Part shown: piece after piece, positions 6,020 to 9,154 of the stretch | Position numbering within the stretch: the stretch's first letter is position 1 | How the letters are laid out: each line of letters starts with the position of its first letter | Source of the DNA: Paracoccaceae bacterium | Lineage (GTDB): Bacteria; Pseudomonadota; Alphaproteobacteria; Rhodobacterales; Rhodobacteraceae | Direction: 5' to 3' | NCBI GenBank assembly: GCA_030625695.1 | Contig: DAOUQK010000127.1 | Span: forward strand, 1-9,154 | Length of the DNA stretch: 9,154 nt | The notes under the pieces: model-generated | Database searches by the model: none | Told to the model about the DNA's origin: nothing | Seen by the model: only the letters and a program-made list of their open reading frames with translations | Translations under genes and position numbers: made by a program

Positions 6020-7381
6020 ATGGGTAATAATCTAGACGCACTAACGACGATTTTCACCGAGTTCTATTACTGGGTCACCGTCGTGTTCATGTTCCTTATT
6101 CACGTTGGTTTTTGTGTATACGAAGTCGCAGCCAGTCGGCGGCGCAACCATGTTCATACTTTGATGAAAAACATTATGGTGATCCCACTGGTCACGGTGA
6201 CGTTCTTCTTCTTTGGCTGGTGGATATATTTCGCGTTCCCCAATGGCCCGTTCATCTATAACGGCCTTGGCATCGACTTTGAGGCCGCCAAGGGCGCGCG
6301 TCCCTGGGACCCCGCCATGGGCACCAATCTTCAGGACCACATAAACGGTGTGTTCTGGGCCGCGTTCCTGTTGTTCTCATGGACCGCCGCCTCGATCGTT
6401 TCCGGTTCGGTGATGGAGCGTATCCAGTCCGGAGCGTTCTGGATACTGGCCGTTGTCATCGGCTCGTTCGCCTGGATCGTCGATGCGGCCTGGGGCTGGC
6501 ATTGGGATGGCTGGATGGTCAAGATACTTGGCTATCACGACGCCTATGCGTCCGGGGTTATCCACGCGATTGCCGGTGGTTTTGCACTGGGGGTTCTGAT
6601 TGTTCTGGGGCCAAGGCTGGGTAAATTCCGCGCCGATGGCACCCCGCGCGACATCCCGCCGCACAACCCGTGGCTGGTCACGCTGGGTCTGTTCCTGATC
6701 TATACCGGGTTCTGGGGCTTTTATGCCGCCTGTAACGTGCCAATCATCGCACCCGAAGTCATTGACGGCGAAATCGTCGGCGTGACCTGGACCGCGACCA
6801 ATATCTATCTGGCTCCAACCACCTTGTCGGCGATCACCTTTAACTTCCTGATGTCTTTGTCGGGCGGTCTGATGGCGGCGTTCATCGTCTCGAAGGGCGA
6901 CCCGTTCTGGACATTCTCGGGCGGTTTGGCCGGGATCATCACCGCGTCGGCGGGCAACGATCTGTATCACCCGATACAAGCGATGTTCATTGCCGCGTTT
7001 GGTGCCTGGGCTGCGTACAAGCTGCATTATTGGGTCGAACGCAAGTTCAAGATCGACGATGCGGTTGGTGCGGTTGCGGTGCATGGTTATGCCGGCGTGA
7101 TTGGTCTGCTGATTTGTGGCTTCATGCTCTGGGGTCAACCGTCATCGCCATACGCAGGCTATGCCACGATCAACCCTCTGGGCATGTTCATTGGCGCGAT
7201 CATCATGTTCGGTGTACTTGGCTTTCTGCCCGGCTATATCGTTGCAAAAATCCTGAACGCGTTTGGCATTTTGCGCATCCCGGCCAAGGTTGAGCTTGAA
7301 GGTCTCGATTTTGCCAGTGATCAGGCTTACCGCGCGGCGATTGACGATGTGGTGGCGGCCGAACAGGCTTTGGTGAAATAA
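6020..7381 (+). CDS. amt: Divergent Amt/Mep/Rh family ammonium (or methylammonium) transporter
   Basis: This 453-residue polytopic inner-membrane protein has about eleven hydrophobic spans. Amt features are visible: the aromatic gate Phe119 in FSWTAASIVSG, the VMERI segment (131-135), Asp174 with pore His182 in HDAYASGVIHAIAGG, the TGFWGFYAA span (229-237), and the second pore His355 in DDAVGAVAVHGYAG. The C-terminal tail ILRIPAKVELEGLD...AY resembles the Amt cytosolic region that contacts GlnK, but the usual HGE before AY is replaced. The N-terminal part (EVAASRRRNHVHTLMKN) and the long loop at 240-262 are unlike E. coli AmtB, so it is a distant subfamily. No glnK is adjacent; instead a one-span protein follows 15 bases after the stop. 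With the GlxB/MgsA-like gene downstream, methylammonium as a substrate is an open inference. Confidence 0.9.
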   Translation: MGNNLDALTTIFTEFYYWVTVVFMFLIHVGFCVYEVAASRRRNHVHTLMKNIMVIPLVTVTFFFFGWWIYFAFPNGPFIYNGLGIDFEAAKGARPWDPAMGTNLQDHINGVFWAAFLLFSWTAASIVSGSVMERIQSGAFWILAVVIGSFAWIVDAAWGWHWDGWMVKILGYHDAYASGVIHAIAGGFALGVLIVLGPRLGKFRADGTPRDIPPHNPWLVTLGLFLIYTGFWGFYAACNVPIIAPEVIDGEIVGVTWTATNIYLAPTTLSAITFNFLMSLSGGLMAAFIVSKGDPFWTFSGGLAGIITASAGNDLYHPIQAMFIAAFGAWAAYKLHYWVERKFKIDDAVGAVAVHGYAGVIGLLICGFMLWGQPSSPYAGYATINPLGMFIGAIIMFGVLGFLPGYIVAKILNAFGILRIPAKVELEGLDFASDQAYRAAIDDVVAAEQALVK

Positions 7382-7396
7382 GAAAGGAGAAATGAC

Positions 7397-7615
7397 ATGT
7401 CTACGAATGGAATGGAAAGTTGGGCCGTTGATCTGGCCGAGGTTGGCGCGGTCTATCCCTTTCCCGGAACAGAGTTTATCCTGTTCCTGGCGGGGCTTGC
7501 CTTCTGGATCATCTGGCACGTGATGCAACTGCGCGGCGAAAAGACCGAGGTTGGTGAAGAAATGGACGCCGACCAATCCGGCGACAAGGCACGGGAAGCA
7601 ATCGGTCGATACTGA
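7397..7615 (+). CDS. 72-residue single-pass membrane protein co-transcribed with the Amt gene
   Basis: I do not recognise a named family. A short polar N-terminus (1-24) is followed by one clear membrane span, about residues 26-43 (EFILFLAGLAFWIIWHVM), and a charged tail rich in Glu, Asp and Lys. Positive residues right after the span (LRGEK) favour the C-terminus in the cytosol. The start at 7397 has a near-perfect Shine-Dalgarno AAAGGAGA (7383-7390). The gene begins 15 bases after the Amt stop and the pair shares the terminator at 7641-7672, so they form one operon. Size, topology and pairing suggest an accessory subunit or regulator of the transporter; this is inference only. Codon use resembles the neighbours, and expression is likely because of the strong RBS. 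Confidence 0.8.
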   Translation: MSTNGMESWAVDLAEVGAVYPFPGTEFILFLAGLAFWIIWHVMQLRGEKTEVGEEMDADQSGDKAREAIGRY

Positions 7616-7640
7616 CCTTTCTGTCCTTGTGAATATTGTG

Positions 7641-7672
7641 AAACGCCGGTCCGGTCCTCGGGCCGGCGTTTT
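7641..7672 (+). terminator. Intrinsic terminator of the Amt operon
   Basis: A 12-bp stem pairs 7641-7652 (AAACGCCGGTCC) with 7660-7671 with one G-T wobble, around a 7-base loop; the downstream arm ends in a TTTT run at 7669-7672. It lies 25 bases after the small membrane protein stop and separates that operon from the XRE-cupin gene. Confidence 0.92.
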
Positions 7673-7738
7673 GCGTATCATCGCGCGCACTTTTCATCCT
7701 GAGGTTTTGGTCCTAATGTGGTCTACCGGGATTAATTT

Positions 7739-7743
7739 GAGGA
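7739..7743 (+). promoter_or_regulatory. Ribosome binding site deciding the XRE-cupin start
   Basis: GAGGA ends one base before the ATG at 7745 but 4 bases before the ATG at 7748. The spacing favours the second Met codon, giving 219 rather than 220 residues. Confidence 0.6.
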
Positions 7744-7747
7744 AATG

Positions 7748-8407
7748 ATGGCGAAGATCGACAAAAAGGCTTTGGGAAAGGACCCGATAACGCCAGTTCT
7801 GGTGCAGGATCCGCATGTGTCTGGTCGTTCTGCCCGCAAGCCGCTTGAGGCCTCAATCGGGCAGGAAGTACGGCGTTTGCGCGAGCAGTTGGGCATCACC
7901 ATCGCCAAATTGGCCAAAGCCGCGGATATGTCGAGCGGCATGTTGTCAAAGATCGAAAACGGGTCAACATCGCCCTCTCTGGCGTCGCTTCTGGCATTGT
8001 CGCAGTCATTGAATGTGCCGGTCAGCGCGTTGTTCCGGCAGTTCGAACAAAGCGGGGCAGCGACGTTTGTGAAAGCTGGCGAGGGGCTTGAGATTGAGCG
8101 GCGCGGCACGAGGGCGGGGCATCAATACCTGTTGCTGGGGCATGCGCCGCATGGCGATCTGGTGGTTGAACCGTATTTGATCACCTTGCGCGATTCCTCG
8201 GATGTATTTCCGGTGTTTCAGCACGAAGGGTTGGAATTTATCTATATTTTGGAAGGTGAAATGGTCTATCGCCACGGCGATATGACATACCGCATGAAGG
8301 TTGGTGATTCGCTGTTCTTTGATTCGACCACGCCGCACGGGCCGCAGGAAATGCTGGACCTGCCTATCCGGTTCCTGTCGGTGATTTCATATCCGCGCGA
8401 GGGGTAA
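7748..8407 (+). CDS. XRE-family transcriptional regulator with C-terminal cupin domain
   Basis: This is a two-domain cytosolic regulator of 219 residues (positions below count from the alternative Met at 7745). A basic, unstructured stretch (1-35) leads into a Cro/CI-type helix-turn-helix at about 37-95; SSGMLSKIENGSTSPSL (63-79) is the recognition-helix motif. The cupin (about 125-217) has His160, Glu164 and His198 (FQHEGLEFIYILEG...DSTTPHGP) as likely metal or ligand positions. XRE-cupin proteins usually sense a small metabolite of the adjacent catabolic genes. It precedes the GlxB/MgsA-like amidotransferase by 229 bp and follows the Amt operon, so it probably controls one or both. Direct repeats around the downstream promoter (8559-8590) are candidate binding sites. 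The ligand is unknown. Confidence 0.92.
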   Translation: MAKIDKKALGKDPITPVLVQDPHVSGRSARKPLEASIGQEVRRLREQLGITIAKLAKAADMSSGMLSKIENGSTSPSLASLLALSQSLNVPVSALFRQFEQSGAATFVKAGEGLEIERRGTRAGHQYLLLGHAPHGDLVVEPYLITLRDSSDVFPVFQHEGLEFIYILEGEMVYRHGDMTYRMKVGDSLFFDSTTPHGPQEMLDLPIRFLSVISYPREG

Positions 8408-8429
8408 AAGAATATCCGGGCGACATCGT

Positions 8430-8502
8430 CGTAGGATGGGTTTTTAACCCATCGTTGTTGCAGGGTCAGTCAGGCATTGGTGGGGTGAAACCCCACCCTA
8501 CG
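8430..8502. repeat. REP-like nested palindrome, copy 2 (diverged)
   Basis: The outer ends CGTAGG (8430-8435) and CCTACG (8497-8502) pair. The left arm is a hairpin with an 8-bp stem, GATGGGTT 8435-8442 with AACCCATC 8446-8453. The right arm is another, GGTGGGGT 8479-8486 with ACCCCACC 8490-8497. Comparing the arms by reverse complement, 19 of 24 bases agree, and four of the five differences fall in two base-paired positions and keep pairing. The element lies after the XRE-cupin stop and may end its transcript. Confidence 0.8.
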
Positions 8503-8558
8503 GTTGTTCGTACCGTCGAAAATCGTGAGTTGTGATTGTTTCCTCTTGTGAAATAATA

Positions 8559-8590
8559 CTTCATGACAGTTGACAGATGCTTCACGACTG
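8559..8590. repeat. Operator-like direct repeat overlapping the amidotransferase promoter
   Basis: CTTCATGACAG (8559-8569) and CTTCACGACTG (8580-8590) agree at 9 of 11 bases and are offset by 21 bp, two helical turns, on either side of the -35 hexamer. Same-face tandem sites of this kind suit a regulator such as the adjacent XRE-cupin protein. Direct binding is inference. Confidence 0.5.
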
Positions 8591-8597
8591 CTAGGTT
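8570..8597 (+). promoter_or_regulatory. Sigma-70 type promoter of the glutamine amidotransferase gene
   Basis: A perfect -35 TTGACA (8570-8575) is followed after 16 bases by TAGGTT (8592-8597), which keeps the most conserved first, second and last -10 bases. A start near 8604 would give a leader of about 33 bases. The direct repeats at 8559-8590 flank the -35, so bound protein would compete with or contact RNA polymerase. Confidence 0.6.
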
Positions 8598-8636
8598 GCT
8601 GAGATTAACGAATTACACGGCAAAGGGAGCACTTTC

Positions 8637-9154
8637 ATGTGCGGTATCGTCGGCCTTTACCTAAAGAACAGTGATCTACAGCCCCGTCTGGGCGCGTTGT
8701 TCGAACCGATGTTGGTTGAAATGACCGACCGGGGGCCGGATTCGGCCGGATTTGCGATTTATCGCAATGATGTGGGCGAAGGGCGGACCAAGTTCACACT
8801 GGCCTGCGATGACCCGGATGTGTCGTGGAAGGCGCTGGACGGTGCGCTTGAAACTGCGCTGGAATGTGATGTGAGTTTGCAGGTGATGGGCGATCACGCA
8901 GTGATGGTGACGGATGCCGATGCGGGCGCTGTTCAGGATTGGCTGCGGGCCACGCGGCCTGACATTCGCATTGTCGGCTCGGGGCGCAGTATCGAAATTT
9001 TCAAACAGACCGGCCTGCCAAGGGATGTGGCGGAAAAGTTTGATCTGGCGGCGGCGCAAGGCAGTCACGCGATTGGTCACACCCGCATGGCCACCGAAAG
9101 TGCGGTAACAACCGAAGGCTCGCATCCTTTTGCCACCGGGCTTGATCTGTGCCT
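8637..9154 (+). CDS. glxB: Class II glutamine amidotransferase, GlxB/MgsA type (3' end outside window)
   Basis: The reading frame stays open from ATG 8637 to the window end (172 codons plus two bases). The N-terminal MCGIVG places the Ntn nucleophile Cys2 right after Met1, which must be removed to activate glutamine hydrolysis. TDRGPDSAG is at 30-38, GHTRMATES at 147-155 and SHPF at 162-165, all class II amidotransferase landmarks. An inserted region (about 45-140) separates them, as in GlxB proteins that serve as the glutaminase-like subunit of glutamate-synthase-like or N-methylglutamate synthase (MgsABC) complexes. GGGAG (8625-8629) is 7 bases upstream of the start. Typical partners (GlxC/GlxD or MgsB/MgsC, and a glutamine synthetase homologue) would be expected just beyond the right edge. 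Class is certain; the GlxB/MgsA call is likely but not proven. Confidence 0.88.
   Translation, partial: MCGIVGLYLKNSDLQPRLGALFEPMLVEMTDRGPDSAGFAIYRNDVGEGRTKFTLACDDPDVSWKALDGALETALECDVSLQVMGDHAVMVTDADAGAVQDWLRATRPDIRIVGSGRSIEIFKQTGLPRDVAEKFDLAAAQGSHAIGHTRMATESAVTTEGSHPFATGLDLC

Noticed and set aside
6377..7138. 253-codon open frame on the minus strand inside the Amt gene
   Set aside because: It is antisense to a well-supported membrane protein, rich in Arg, Gln, His and Pro, with no recognisable motif or ribosome binding site.
1..9154. CRISPR array, tRNA or rRNA gene, insertion sequence, phage or toxin-antitoxin system
   Set aside because: No repeat-spacer pattern, RNA gene, transposase, integrase or toxin-antitoxin pair was seen on either strand.

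Overview
The window looks like chromosomal DNA of a GC-rich alphaproteobacterium, most likely of the Rhodobacterales/Roseobacter type. This rests on protein resemblance recalled from known families and on base composition; no search was run. Both edges cut genes: a methylmalonyl-CoA mutase loses its start on the left, and a class II glutamine amidotransferase runs off the right end.

Left (1-876): the C-terminal third of methylmalonyl-CoA mutase, with a complete cobalamin-binding domain, ends in a hairpin. A palindromic REP-like element follows before the convergent operon. Centre-left (877-4395, minus strand): a tightly packed three-gene operon, transcribed right to left, encodes an SDR dehydrogenase, an IlvD/Edd-type sugar-acid dehydratase and a D-2-hydroxyacid dehydrogenase. 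Each Shine-Dalgarno between these genes overlaps the previous stop codon. A 141-bp divergent promoter region separates the operon from denD (4537-5511, plus), a D-erythronate dehydrogenase-like enzyme. Together the four form a catabolic or redox module for aldonic (sugar) acids. The window holds no transporter, kinase, aldolase or hydrolase for it, so the substrate stays open.

Right (5512-9154, plus strand): a 508-bp gene-free stretch rich in inverted repeats precedes a divergent Amt-family transporter. A 72-residue single-pass membrane protein follows in the same operon, closed by a strong intrinsic terminator. Next come an XRE-cupin regulator, a second REP-like element, a promoter with a perfect -35 and flanking direct repeats, and the start of a GlxB/MgsA-type glutamine amidotransferase. 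This gene order suggests a nitrogen or methylamine (N-methylglutamate type) locus continuing to the right.

The most unusual non-coding signals are a 44-bp near-perfect palindrome inside the hydroxyacid dehydrogenase coding sequence, two nested REP-like palindromes whose arms differ by compensatory changes, and the run of inverted repeats upstream of the Amt gene. The best candidate for an undescribed protein is the small membrane protein paired with the Amt-like transporter.
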